The notes below the pieces were generated by a model, which did not search any database, was not told where the DNA came from, and saw nothing but the letters and a program-made list of their open reading frames with translations. 64,000 nt of DNA from Undaria pinnatifida (taxonomy: Eukaryota; Sar; Phaeophyceae; Laminariales; Alariaceae): assembly GCA_012845835.1 (NCBI GenBank), contig JABAKD010000010.1, positions 1,379,001 to 1,443,000 on the forward strand, read 5' to 3'. Below, one piece after another: positions 12,601 to 24,482 of this stretch. Each line of letters starts with the position of its first letter. Position 1 is the first letter of the stretch. A program made the translations under genes and the position numbers.

Positions 12601-15017
12601 ACCTTTTTATCGTTTGCCTCGCGGTGGCCGATGGGGTTCGCGGTAATATCGTCCATCAAAGAATCGATCGCTAAGCTGTAGGGCGCGTGTTTTACGGGTT
12701 TTCAAGGGCAGTGGCGGAAGAGGGGGGGGGGGCGGGGGAGGGGGGGGGGGGGACGGGGGGGGGTAGTCATTCGTTGCCTGCCTTAGTCATTTTCTCATTG
12801 ATGACGCATCCCTTTCGAAACGGAGCATCGTTCCTGCTCCTAATAGAGACAAGTCGAACACGCGGGCGCTTCTTTTGATATTGCCATATATTACTTTGAA
12901 AACGTTTTTTTTCAGGGTTTGGTTGCTGCATGTGCAGGCACAACCGCGATGACCTTTCAACGATCTTGCAATGGTCTTACAATGATCTTACGAGGTACGT
13001 CGCTAGCAACGGGGCAGCACCTCAGCCGAAAGCACGGCAAACAAAAAAAAAGCAAACGTTTGGTTGAGCATCTCGTCTGCCTTGAGGATCAAGTCGTCAC
13101 TCGTTGGATTGACTTCCGCGTCCCCCTTCGTTATCGCAAGCATCACGCGGATGGCTGCTGCCGAGGAACTGTTTATGAGGTTTGCTTGACCAATTTCGAC
13201 GAAACCGGATGTAGCAGAGTACGGGGTAAAGTAGGGCGACACGCCGATGGCTTTGGTCATGAAACCGCTAATGAGATCTGCTTTGCTTAATTTTGGACGG
13301 AACCAGACGCGACAAAATAAGGACGAATATAGGACGACAACGTACCTGTACGAGTGGTCGGCTGGCGGGATGACCATGGCGCTCCCGCGTCTGTGGCAGC
13401 TGCCGCACTGTTGTGGCCCATCATACATCACATAGATTGTCAAAGCGAACACCCGCGAAGGCGGCGGTTGGAGCGGCGACGGGAAGCGGGTTAAGAAGCT
13501 GCCATCGATCCTCGGGATAACCGCAGTATGCTACTCCTCCCGGGCGCGGCTCTCTGCCGATGTAATTTTATTACTACCAAAGCTACACTTCTTGGTGCCG
13601 AGCTATGCTGCACTTTTCGGTGCCAAAAAAAACAAGAAGAAGCAGTTCCAGGGACATCTTCCACACGTCACGATCCCAAGAAACCAAGAAGAAGCAGAAA
13701 GCGGACGTTCGCCTGCTTGTGCACAACCCTCGTTGAGGGGGACATGATCTCACGGTCGTGGAACTCAAGACTTATCTTTACGCCAAAGCGTAGCCGTACT
13801 GTTACGTTTTCGTACTGTTTTTTACGTTGCTCACCTGGAGTGAAAGCAGGGTTGCCGCTCGCTGTTTGAACGTTTCGAACACTGCGGGATCCACCAGCGG
13901 TGCCCACGCCCACTGGCACACTACGCGAGGACAGCACATGCATCGCATGCGCGGGCAGGCACCCTCAAAACCCGCCGCAACGATACCCTGGAGATCCGGT
14001 TGGGCCCACAGGGTCAAGCAGAAGCACACAGACAAGGGGGACAAATCAGGATCAAGTATGCTTTGGATGCTGTCTTGTAGTACACGGTAGTCACGTGTGG
14101 AGCGGGGGGGTTCCACTCCGAAGTGGATGGCAAAGTTACGACCGGTTTTCTCTGAAACAGCTTCCTAGACACGATAGCTTCCAACTTTTACTCTTAACTG
14201 GAGTATGTCTTGAAAAATTCTAGACGTACGTGCGATCGAAGGGCCTACTACAAGAACGTGCTTTTCCTCAGCGGGTCATCTTTATATAGCGGGAGCTCAC
14301 ACAGCGATTTACCCGTTCAAAAGCCCAAAGCCAGCCCATGGGTCGTAAGTGTATGCGCGCTAATTTTGGGGGTGGGCCTTGGTCGGTGATGTAGGGTCAC
14401 GGGCGAGCAGTGGTGCGAGAACATGTGAGATTACAGCGTCAGAGTCGCCGCTGATTGTTACATGCAAGGCATAGCTACACGCTGGAAAAGTCAGCTTCGC
14501 AATAACGATGTTTACCATCCGACAAAATATATACATATATATGCAGCACAACCTTCAACGTCGATCACCTATGTACATTCCTAGAAAGAAGAAAACCAAG
14601 GCAGACCGAAGAAAGAAACCTACTGGTATGCACGAAGTCTTACTCTCTTCCGCGCCTATCGCCGGCTTAGCACCTACCTGATCGCGGACAGCTACTCGAT
14701 TGCCGGAGACTTACCTCGAAGTATGTCTTGAGACAGGGGACACAGGCGCTAACCGCACACCCCGTTTCCCCGCTGTTGTTGTCAGCCGCTGCTGCCGTAG
14801 CAGTCGATTTTCGGTGAAGCCAGGCTGCCCCAACAACCTCTTCAGAGTCCGCGAGACACACGACGCATGTGCCGGGACCGGTCGTCGGAACGTTCTCTCT
14901 TGCGGGAAGTTCTTGCGCGGCGCTAGCGGCGCTAGAAAGCGTTGAGCGCGGGTCTCTAGGTGCCGTGGGTGCTGTGTTGGTAACGCCGCGGGAAACTCGT
15001 CTCTCAGCGGGCACTTC
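9689..15017 (-). CDS. RBR (RING1-IBR-RING2) type E3 ubiquitin ligase, 5' end incomplete
   Basis: RBR ligases pass ubiquitin from an E2 to a RING2 cysteine and then to a substrate. Eight exons join in phase: 15017-14715 (donor GTAAGT), 13987-13835 (donor GTGAGC), 13407-13346 (donor GTACGT), 13285-13058, 12675-12362, 11768-11678 (donor GTGAGG), 10786-10671 (donor GTGAGA) and 9840-9689 (stop TAG). They total 1,419 bases. RING1 comes from exons 1-3: CVVC, then CAVSACVPCLKTYFE, then GACPRMRCMCC and CGSCHRRGS. Exons 4-5 form a linker with an Asn/Asp-rich stretch. The IBR spans exons 6-7 (ERRASLHLRFLRF, TCCGTLHCFR, CRVMGGHPRVTC). RING2 begins CPGCAVYVVKGDG in exon 7 and continues CNEITCVCGEDFSW in exon 8, so the catalytic-type Cys after GDG is present. 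The RING1 His is not obvious, and the last CxxC pair of RING2 is absent. The weakest splice sites are the exon 4 donor (GTTTGC) and the true C-terminus. No start codon was found, so more 5' exons are expected, perhaps including 17470-16796. Confidence 0.83.
10848..11172 (+). repeat. 10-bp satellite (CATATCAAGA)n in an RBR intron
   Basis: About thirty tandem copies of CATATCAAGA with drift (CATGTCAAGA, CATACCAAGG). The unit is not a multiple of three, so all three frames stay open, which makes false proteins rich in SRHIKTYQD. It lies in the intron between the two IBR exons. Confidence 0.9.
11304..11400 (+). repeat. GGGTC pentamer repeat
   Basis: Tandem GGGTC/GGTCC units followed by the inverted form (CCGACCCGACC), so the transcript could fold back. 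Same RBR intron as the 10-bp satellite. Confidence 0.75.
12094..12335 (+). repeat. Tandem repeat, unit about 70 bp, three copies
   Basis: Three diverged copies, each with TTGACSRACGCAGACCGCGC, then CTCTTTCAAACGAAAACATC and a TTTCAGT word. It lies in the intron between RBR exons 12675-12362 and 11768-11678. Confidence 0.7.
12718..12855 (+). repeat. G-rich tract plus dispersed repeat R1, copy 4
   Basis: A long G-run (about 12721-12767) followed by the R1 core (TCATTCGTTGCCTGCCTTAG to CATCCCTTTCGAAACGGAGC) and the tail CGTTCCTGCTCCTAATAGAG. It lies in the RBR intron 12676-13057, antisense to the gene. Confidence 0.65.
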
Positions 15018-16795
15018 CTGCGATTGACCGTGAAGGTGGGGGGAGAGGGCAGATGAGCACCTTTTTTGTAGTTTTATGGTTCGACTGGAAGAAGAAAAGA
15101 CCCCCTGTATTAGTTGGGCATGATGTGTTTTATCATCCGGCTGGACTAAGAGCGTCGAACAGTTCAGCCTACTTAATGCGCGGGTCTCTAAATGTGTAAT
15201 GGGTATACTCGAGCTACCAGGTACTACGTAGTGCGCATCATACCCATCGCCGGATTTCGGGTCTCAGAATATCTTGTACGGGATGAAGGGTTTCGGCATG
15301 AAGGCGACTAACACATCGCGCTGTCACAATAGAGGAACAAGCACGTCATGTACAACATTTCCTCAACTTCTCCGTCATACATCGTAGCGATGTCGACCGT
15401 ATTATCTACCTGAGACTAGAAGACACTCCGTATGCGTGGTTCTGTCTTCCATGTGTATATGCATCAATAGCAGCAAACAAGTGGGTGGTTACACAGGCCA
15501 CGATATTTTTCTGAAAATGTACATTGAAGTAAGTAGGTACCAGTATCATCTAGCCCTTCAACGGTGGTAGCGATCCCTGGTTCGAGCTCCACTCGGACCT
15601 TTCTCGCGTGCACACTTCGGAACGGGGAATGATGTGGCTACGGTGCATATGTGTTGTGTTCAATATGCATCATAACCACTCCAGTCCTACCTTCGGTTAT
15701 ATCCTTGGGTTATATCCTTGGGTTTATATCCTTGGGTTATATCCTTGGGTTATATCCGAGGTCCAGGCCAGATGGACGCCGGGTTGTGCTTTTGTTAAAT
15801 GTGCGCGACAATAACCAAAACACCGACCTGTGGTCAGCGCTGACTATTCGAAGCTCGTCAGTAGTTGTGTTGCCCATGTGACATATTTGACAGGGTATTT
15901 TGACCACTATTTCGTGGTGACCATTACAGCCACAACTAGATGAGAGTCGGCTATGGACTAGTTACTTGTCGAAAGTACCAGGTATGTAATAGTGGCTCGA
16001 AGGGCTGAAATCATCGCGCGATAAAACTGAGGCGTGTACCGCGGTACGGGGGGGGCTGGGGTTCTACTTTAAGCACCCAATACCTAAGCTACCACAACAA
16101 CAGAAGGGCACGGACAAGGGCCGCGAGTCAGTCTGGAAGACCGTTGCTTCCAGGTATAGCACAACATGGGCTACTATTATATAGTCAAAAACATGAATAT
16201 AATACTAGACTAGGACTACATGAAGAGATATAAACCGAAATCCTTGGGATAGCCGCATCGTTTGCGGACGGTTCTGTTGGACAGCATGTACTTTGATGCG
16301 CACTCATGGCAGATAACACTCCTACCCGTAAATATACTCCGTATATGACAGGTACTGGCACGATTCTGGGTGTTCATATGATACCTACACACAGTACTGC
16401 CCACGCTGTTATTCCAAACGCAACCTTGAGATATCGATCATCAATTATCGATGCCAATCTTTGTTGCACCAACGACGCACTACGTACTGCAGCAGCAGTA
16501 CGTACTCGTACGATACGCTGCTGTCCCGGAGCCAGCAAATCAGCAAGAGGAGGGCGGAGGGCGGAGGGCGCGTACAAAACATACAAAAATAAAACAACAT
16601 TCTAGCGGCATGACATACGTGTGTGTTGCTGTGTCTCAACGTCTCAGCCAAGTGTACTGCTCTCTTCTTGCTATTAATGGTTGTATTTTCCTTGTCCTTG
16701 TCCTTGTCCTTGTCCATGCCCTTGACGCAACAAAAACAAAAAAAATGATCAAGCAAAGCCCCCACGCCCAAACCTGTGAAACTTACCCACGATCT
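15018..16795. other. Region upstream of the RBR exon; 5' exons unresolved
   Basis: A polypyrimidine stretch and CAG acceptor stand directly upstream of the 15017 exon, so the RBR gene must start further up. No joining exon could be picked out here. The word TACCAGGTA occurs at 15219 and 15976. A short tandem repeat sits at 15697-15762. Confidence 0.4.
15697..15762 (+). repeat. Short tandem repeat (TTATATCCTTGGG)n
   Basis: About five copies of a 12-13 base unit TTATATCCTTGGG/T. No coding role is apparent. Confidence 0.75.
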
Positions 16796-17470
16796 GTGAT
16801 GATGTACCTGGTACGTGGGATGATGCTATTTCGCATGACTGATGATGACAACAACTTCCTCACCTCCGCTGCAACGGCCAGGTCTACCCGCGGGGGAGCA
16901 GAAGGACAAGAAGTGTCGTTCGTCGAACCAGCTTCGTATCGCTCAACTTGTCCTATTGCTGCTTCCGAGGAGGCAACCGCAACCGCCTCCAGCGCTCCAT
17001 TGGGGGAAGAGGACGATGCTGCTATCGTGCTTGGCAATATATTGTGATTGTCAACGTCAGCTCGTTGAAGCCCGCTGGAGACGTGCGGTGTCATCGGTGG
17101 GTGTATGACGGGCCACACAATGTCTACCACTGCTGCTGGGGCACCCGGGAGACTAGGGCTTGGGTTGGCGCCGACCAGAGTTGTTGACGTACTTGTTACT
17201 GATGTGTTGTTGTAGTTGTTGGGGCTGGAGCTGCGGGTTGGAGTCGTAGCAGCAGCAGTCATGGCGTTGTTGGCAGTTTGAAGGATTTGAAGTTGGGATT
17301 CGCCTGCGAGGACGGTACCGGCAGTGCGCCGGCAACGGGCGGCACCGGTAGGTTCGCTGGAACAGCGTCGAAGGAGCATCGTCGTAGCAGCTCCTCCACT
17401 AGACCGCGAGAAGGTGTGTTCGCGATAGCTTTCGTTAGACCTGCTGTCAGCAGCTTACGGTTTTTAAAAG
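16796..17470 (-). CDS. Probable exon of a minus-strand gene (possibly the 5' part of the RBR gene)
   Basis: A long minus-strand frame rich in Ser, Thr, Asn and Ala, with stretches such as NNYNNTSVTSTSTTLVGANP and a more ordinary end, VDLAVAAEVRKLLSSSVMRN. It stops at a strong donor (GTGG|GTAAGT) at 16796. The acceptor side is uncertain; AG sites occur near 17440-17450. It lies 1.8 kb upstream of the RBR exon on the same strand. Its donor phase (2) does not fit directly with the RBR exon at 15017 (phase 0), so at least one exon would be missing between them. It could also be a separate gene. Confidence 0.35.
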
Positions 17471-18508
17471 CAGCAGTACACCAGCAGCAGACAGAGGTGT
17501 GGTATTATGCGATGCATACCGATACGGGCGGCATGCTTGTGCGGATCCGTTCGGCGGGACTGTCAGCAAAATATGACCAAGATGGGGAACGGTCCACAGG
17601 CCACGAGCACCGGTTCTGGTTAAATATCGTGGCGCGGAATTTGCCCGTACACAGTACAGCAGCACAAAGAACCAGATTTTCAACCCGCAAAATGAGGCGA
17701 CAAGATTTTAAATCCCAGAATCACACATACTGCTGTACTGGCCTGGTGGTGTAGATAACGAAATAGATAACGAAATCCGAAATCCCTCCCGAAAACCATC
17801 AAACAAACCGACACGCACACAATCACACCTAAATCACACCCTCCTCCTCCTGTAATCACGCTCCACTCGCCCTCTCCTCTAAACTCACCGTCGAGCTCTG
17901 TGGCTGCTGTGCCGCGTTTCGCAGAGCTGGAGCTACGGCCACTGCTCGTACCTTCGTTCTGCTGAGCCTAACTGCCAGTCAGTGTATGATACCACTTTCG
18001 GCGTAAATATAATGAACGTTTAGTTTTATATATAAATTTTAAACATCCTTATAGTTATGCCCAAGTAGGTTGCGTACCAGGATTATTTGTTGTCATCGCT
18101 CCCGCTCCGCTTGCCGACACGCGCATGGTACTGCTGTACATGAAATACTGCTTGTATACTGCCAACTGCTACGTACGACGTCTGTCTACTGATGTGCTCT
18201 AACCAGACAGTAGCAGCACAAACACCACCCTTTGTTCTCGGCAATACAAATGACAACACCAGCGTTCGCTCTCTCAAGGGAAAACTACGTACGTACGCGG
18301 CCCGTGTCCAGACCTTCTTCCGGCATCACAAAGCCACCCAGCAGCAGCAGCAGCAGCAGCAGTGCTCTTCCATGACATCATACGAGGGGCCCACGAACTT
18401 ACTGGTGATCTGGTGATGCGGTTGTATGTTGTGTGCACGTGTTCGTGAAACAGCCACGTTGGTCGGCCATGGCAGGGGCGACGAACGGTTGCATGGGCGA
18501 CGAACGGT
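17471..18508. other. No confident gene; CAG microsatellite
   Basis: Nothing coding was recognised. It contains a (CAG)n run at 18339-18362. Two CGAACGGTTG words occur directly before the TRIM-A element, the second at its left edge. Confidence 0.4.
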
Positions 18509-18910
18509 TGTTATTATAAGGCTTAGTTTGGGTAAGCTATTGGTTAACCTTTTGCAAAAGTGGTCAAACGGACTATAATGATACCCCACGAATAACCTTA
18601 ACAAAATGGCGTCGTCGACAGACCACGGGTATTTTGGATCGTGGGTTCGAGTCCCACATCCACCATAATAAACCTTTTCAGACTTCCCCATGTCGAACTT
18701 GAAAAATGCTCTCCCCGGTATACCCAGGAAATGAAACGGCTTGGATATTGACAGGTCCGCCCGTTTATCCGGCCGACCTGCTATCCCGCCGTTTCAGGGG
18801 GGAAGAAGAGTGTTGTAAGGCTTAGTTTGGGTAAAAAAAGCTATTATTGGTTAACCTTTTGCAAGTGGTCAAACGGACTATAATACCCCACTATTAATAA
18901 TACCTTAACA
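18509..18910 (+). mobile_element. TRIM-A copy 1: intact miniature LTR retrotransposon
   Basis: Terminal direct repeats at 18509-18603 and 18811-18910 start TGTTRT-TAAGGCTTAG and end CCTTAACA. The internal part is 207 bases and has no coding capacity. A primer-binding-like site, TGGCGTCGTCGACAGACCA, starts three bases after the left repeat. A polypurine tract, AGGGGGGAAGAAGAG, touches the right repeat. CGGT flanks both sides, a 4-base target duplication. At 18637-18665 the internal part carries a tRNA-like T-arm and acceptor end (GTGGGTTCGAGTCCCAC then ATCCACC). Movement would need enzymes from another element. Confidence 0.82.
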
Positions 18911-21900
18911 CGGTCCAATTCGCGTTTCCCGAAAATAGAGCGTACAGCCAGCCCTAAAACTAAACTTTTTTCAAATCGACCCGGAGCCGGTATACTACGT
19001 ATTATTACAGTTGAAACGTTCGGGGCTATGGGCTTCGATCGAGCTATTCGACGCCAGGATTGGCTGGCCAGGAAGGCCTTTTTGTTCTTGTTTCATTTTT
19101 CTATACCAACCTTCCTGGTATGTGACAGGATGGGCGAGATGAGCAAGCCTTTTGATCGCTTTGTTGTGTACTGTACCCACCCCCAAATGAAACTTGTGTC
19201 AACTTCCCTGGTTTTCTGGGGTTCTCTGTACCGGAAACTTTAAATGCGTCCTGTTTAACCCCTTTAGAGCCCCAACATCCCTTCCTACACTAATTTCAAC
19301 TAATTTTCCCTCCAAAACGGGCTTCGTTGTAAAGGCGATATAAAGCAGTACTGTGTACGCAAGTGGTTTTGGTACGTTTTTTTCACCTTTTACCTATACA
19401 ACAATAGTACGTTCAAAAAGGTGTCCCTAAAAAAATGATCTGTCCGGTTAAAAAAAGAACAACAGTAATATGATTATAATGTACGCGGAGGTGCGCGAGT
19501 GCTTTTGGTCCAAGAAAACAAAAATGCCAAGGGCGTTCAAAAGGTCGCACTAAGTACTACTGTAATTCAACGATTTCGGAAAAATAGTGCATACTTTGAT
19601 CAAACAAACCCTCTTTAATCACATGAAAAATCTGTTACGAAATTATTATATTTTTTTTTACACTTGTACTTTCTCCAGCTTCTGGACAAGCCGTGGTCAC
19701 AGGTGTCGTCCCTTCCCCCCCCCGGTTCTTGCCTGCAATTTTTATCGCGCATAGGGTTCAGCAATCATCCCACTGCTCGTCGATTTTTCATCGAGTGTAG
19801 CTAACTCACGCTCTCGCGCTTTCCACAAGTCAATTTGTGCACAAGAAAAAGTCTCTACGAATTTATACGACGAGTATGTATGCACTCGGGGGGACTCAAG
19901 CTCACGAAACTGACTTATACCAGGCTCGAGGATATAACCTGATACGCCACCGGGGCGAACGCGCCAACGGCGTGGTTAGACAGCGCGGGTCTATTTTGGC
20001 ACATACATACGCGACCGCCATCCATCCCGCGTGCGTGCTGGAAGAGCGAGCGGGCGCACGCCTTCCTTCGCGCTTCCGCCAAAACGATAACTCGAGTAAC
20101 TATTCCTCGATCCCAAAAAGCTTAAGCAAGTAAGTGTACCAAGCTCGTCACCGTCTTGTGAGCACGCCCCATTGATTTAATACCTCAATGACGTAATGAC
20201 CTCTAAAAATAGACGGTGAGTGGTGAGACACGGATATGCGACGTTGTTCGTTAGGAAGATCAGTCAGAGGCTGGAATAGCTCGACAGGTCGTTATTTCTA
20301 ACGGCTACCGTAGATACATCCAACGTGTGTGACACCCCTTTGTGGTAGACTCACACCTAGTACACATGGAGGCACAGGGGTCAGTACAACAGTACAAAGT
20401 GGCGGGGTGTGGCGGTCGACCTCTACCACCCAAGGATTTAAACCCGCCCGCATTTATAACAGGACTTCTGTGGGGCCTCTGCCGTAGGTGTTGGGCTATT
20501 ACTTATATACACTTTACCGACCCTCTCGCAAGAAAGGGGCTTGCATGAAACTCAGCCTGAGGTTTCCGGAGGAAAACGAAACTCAGGGGCGGCTGCATCA
20601 AAGTTCGTGCATAAGACACCCTTACCCAAACAAGAAATACTCTCGAGTCTGGCGCAGAATTTCAGGTTCTTATTTGAAGGCTGGTGCTGTAGACGACCAG
20701 GACGAAGGTACCACCACAAGAAGGAGCACGCCGTGCTTATTTGGGGCCATAGCCAACAACGCGATAACCGCTATAGGAGAGGCTGTGCCTGCAGCAGGTT
20801 GGGGCACCGTGACGACCGTTCCTTTCATATTCGCTAGTGATAGTATTTTTTTGCTCGCGTCAGCCTCTTTCAATAAATGCAAATTTCAACATCCTGTCGG
20901 ATCCCTAACGAAGAACAAGGCATTCGAACGGAAATGAGCAGTCTTGCAGGCCGGATGAGACCGTTGGTTTGATATCCGTTGGCACTTGCTTGTGTCAACC
21001 TCTTTACATAACGCAAAGTTCCAATGTTCTTTCGCATCCCAAAAAAAAGGCACTCCAGGGAAAACGAGCCGACCGCCAAAAAAAAGAAACACACACGACT
21101 GGACGACCTACAGAGCTATAAGGCAACGACATGGCGTTCAGTGCACGGTAATAGTAGTCGACATCTGGCGATGTTGAGAAATTGAGCACGTAAAGTACAC
21201 CCTTCTCGGCGGCAATGAAAGCGCTACCGACAGCTCTTGTCCCCGTGACACTGCACTCACACAGCTTCGAAAACACGCGTGAAACCCCTAAACTACACTG
21301 ACTGCGTGCCACGGAGGTTTTCAGCGTGAACTAGGTGTTCGGCAACACCACGCCCGGCAATCGCATTTGACCGAGACGACAATCCAAGAGCTACACCAGC
21401 CCACACATTCCGAAACCGCGTTTTCCACCGCCAAAATAACAGCATTACTATACAGTACATCAAAAGAGCAGCCGATGCTCTGGCTAGTTCTCACGCGAAT
21501 ATGCCGTGGAAAGTTGTGGATACCGCCACGATGAGCCAAGCAAAAACATAGGCCGAAACAGATCGCCAGCCTCTTGAGCTTCTTGGAAAAGACGCCATGC
21601 AGCAGTAGCGTCATTTGCCGGTAGCTACTATGGAGCGGTCGAATCAACTGTTGGGCAACGGCCGGTTGAGGAAAGAAAACGGAAAGGGGACGGGTGGGAT
21701 ATTATGCTGGCCTGGAGGGATGGATGGGCAGCAGCCAGAGACCTACCTTTCGAAGTTTATATATTAGGCAGGAAAACATAACGGACGCGGACAATTGCGA
21801 ACCTGCAGAGCATACTGCCGATAGGCAGCGCCAGACTTACTCGGGCATGATTGCTGACAAGCGGCAAACCAACGTATGGAATGCAGAACCCCGCGCCATA

Positions 21901-22157
21901 TATACAACGCTGAAAGCCAACCTGTGAGCTTAGAACTCGGTGTACGCATTTGCGGTCATATCCCGGTACAGGGGTCCTTTGAAAAAGATGCGTTGCTGAT
22001 AGAGGGTGCATCTAGCAACGGATTTCCTATGTACCGTAAACTGGCGAAACATGCCCATTATCACCGTTTTCTGGCTAATTGAAAAAATCTCAGCAACAAC
22101 GACTAATGAATTGAGCGTGTCTTGGAAGCACCTGTATTCGGCATCAAATGATCGGCG
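18911..22157. other. No confident gene; weak exon candidates on the minus strand
   Basis: Two minus-strand frames could be exons: 21312-21004, with the ordinary-looking stretch GTRAVGSAFIAAEKGVLYVL, and 21647-21321. Neither has a convincing splice pair, and no family was recognised. 20867-20935 and 20999-21062 look like diverged copies of one short segment (CCTCTTTCA/ACATAA...). The rest shows nothing clear. Confidence 0.3.
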
Positions 22158-24482
22158 TCAAATGATGCCAGCTTCGCGGAGATGTCGTGTTTTCAACGTC
22201 TCGGGCTCCAAACCTAGAGCTTCTCGTCGACCGTTGTCGGGCTTCGCTGTGCCTACGACCCGACAAATAATGGCGTCATGATCACCTGCCGGCTGCATTT
22301 GGAAATGCCAAGAAAAAAAAAGTGAGAGGAGGATGGTTTCTTCCGCGCGTTAGCCTACAACGGGACCCGTGTGAGTAAGTAATTAAGCGTGGTCTTGTCA
22401 TATGCTAGGCTTTTGCCGGTATTTTGTATTTTTTTACCCAATCATATGATAGCATCAAGTCCGTCTCGTGGAGCCATCGGGAATGACATGTCAAATCAAA
22501 TCAAGCCAAACCACCTACCGGAAATTTTCTATAAAACCTGAATATCGATCAGTCAACCGGGCAAACTCACAGCTGACATATTCGAAATACATAGCAGCAT
22601 ATAAAATTGTGGGACCGTGCGCGTAGTGCATGGATAGCCCCAACGAACGGAACGCACCAACGGGAACGATTAGAGCATGACTCCCAACTATTCGACCTGC
22701 GGTTAACGAAATATCCAGTGACTGCAAGTGAGACTACTCATCGCCCCGCAAGTTGCACCGGGGTCGCCGGAGGACTCTCGAAAGGAAAACGGGCACACTT
22801 GATAGTGTTGGCTATCTCCCGTACGGTATTCAATGCGACAGCGGACACCGCTTGGGCTTTCTGTTGTCATGATGCTCCTTGTGACGACGCGCTGACTTGT
22901 CCCTCGATAGCCGATGAGTTCTAGTTTTGCAGGACATTCGCAAAGTTCTCATGCCTGGATATTCGAGGCGATCTACCACGCACTATCTCTGTACCTACTG
23001 TAGTATTTACACGTTGCCGTCTTATGTTTGCGCACGAAATACGGTCAGTGGCCCCTTTACGACTGCTGCACACAATGTAGGGGTTCACACTATAGTACCA
23101 GGTATTTAATACTTGTCTTCAAGGTGCGACCATGTCTGCTTTGGTACAAAGGCTAAGACGACTACGGCGGGCCCATCGAGCTATCAAGGGTGCACCTACC
23201 TGCTTGCTGATCATGCTAAGAGTTATCAACGCCACGCAATCCGGAACGATCGCGATATTTTGGGGGGCGGACAGCATTTCGGGCGAGGGCCCTTCCCACG
23301 GGAAGCCCTCTTGCGCACAGCTTCGAGCTTTGTCAGTGTCCCTCCCGCTGCTTTTACCTGAGGGGTGGTCGGTAACGCGCGGAACCACGACAAAAGGTCT
23401 CAAATTAAAGAGGCGGAAGAAAGAGGGTCAGTGTGAGCGCAGCAGCGCAACATTTTGGGAGGCAACCTCGCAGTTTATCACCTACTGTAGTATATGTAAA
23501 TTCTGCCACTCTCAGTGCTGGAGAAAACGGCATGAGACCTGCAGCTCTTGCATGGTGCTGATTGCATTCTAATCAGCTCTCGCCGCATCACGTCCGTTGG
23601 GAAGGCTTAAACTCGGGTGGGACCAGGTCGGCGCGATATCAAGGTGTCAAGCAGGAGCAGGGTGGTCAGAAGCAGAATTCTGATATGGTAGGAGCAATGC
23701 ACCTCAACGCCTAAACCAAGTAGGCTCGCCTTGTCGAGTCAACTTCCTTGCCGGTGAAGTGCCGGGCCAGATAGAGACAGAAGGTGGACTTGCCTGTATG
23801 ACATGCATACAACGCACCGCACAACACGGCGCTCCCACCAAACGCTCACCCAAAATTTCCACCAGCGGGGCGTGCTTCTTCTGCAGCAGCTGCAGAACCC
23901 CCCAGCCCGCGCGGGAGAAGTTGTCGTAGCTCAGCGTACTCTGGATCAGCGACCGAGAAAGCGAGCGGCATTTTGGTTCGAGGTCAGCAGGAGCGTTCAC
24001 CGGACGGGACCAAGTCTCGCCCAAACACTAAGATGCATGGTATCGCCCATGGCCTTCAAATTGAAACCATACTCGTTACACATATACTCGGATTGGCTGT
24101 GAGACTCCATACTCGTCATAACACATGCTGTGCCCTTGTTTGGTTCTCGCAGAACGCATCTTGCAATTGAAAGATTGGGAAACCTGTGAAAGTAACGACG
24201 AAAACGTGGCATTGCCAGCGTGTGGACGCGCGAATGTACAAGAAAAAGGACGCAATAACAGAAAAAAACTCGTCGGAAGAATACAACAATTTTAGTCGTT
24301 ATCAACAGAAAAACAGTATCATAAACACAAAAAAAAACGCCGAGGTTCCACTTCACCTTGTACAAGGACACCATCCACAGGCGTTCCGGCTCGATCCCCA
24401 CCGGCGATGCATATGTGACGATATTCATGTTGGTCGTTCCATCTTCGTTTACCGTCGAAAGGCTGAAAACTGGTACGCTCAG
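22158..24482 (-). CDS. Flavin reductase-like domain protein, 5' end incomplete
   Basis: The protein pattern is that of the flavin reductase-like (FMN-binding split barrel) family, whose members bind FMN and reduce it or use it with NAD(P)H. Four exons join in phase: 24482-24357 (acceptor ATTTACAG, donor GTGAAG), 23940-23850 (donor GTGAGC), 23357-23200 (acceptor CCCCTCAG, donor GTAGGT) and 22292-22158 (acceptor AAATGCAG, stop TGA). They total 510 bases, 169 residues plus stop. Family marks seen: VFSLSTVNEDGTTNMNIVTY, then ERLWMVSLYK, STLSYDNFSRAGWGVLQLLQ, LVEILGKSSGRDTDK, and PAGDHDAIICRVVG near the end. That is close to a full domain, so only a short N-terminal part (perhaps a targeting peptide) is missing upstream of 24482. 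The substrate cannot be read from the sequence. Confidence 0.85.

Noticed and set aside
16451-17047. 198-codon plus-strand frame
   Set aside because: Overlaps the minus-strand exon candidate, which has a strong donor; the plus frame has no matching splice signals.
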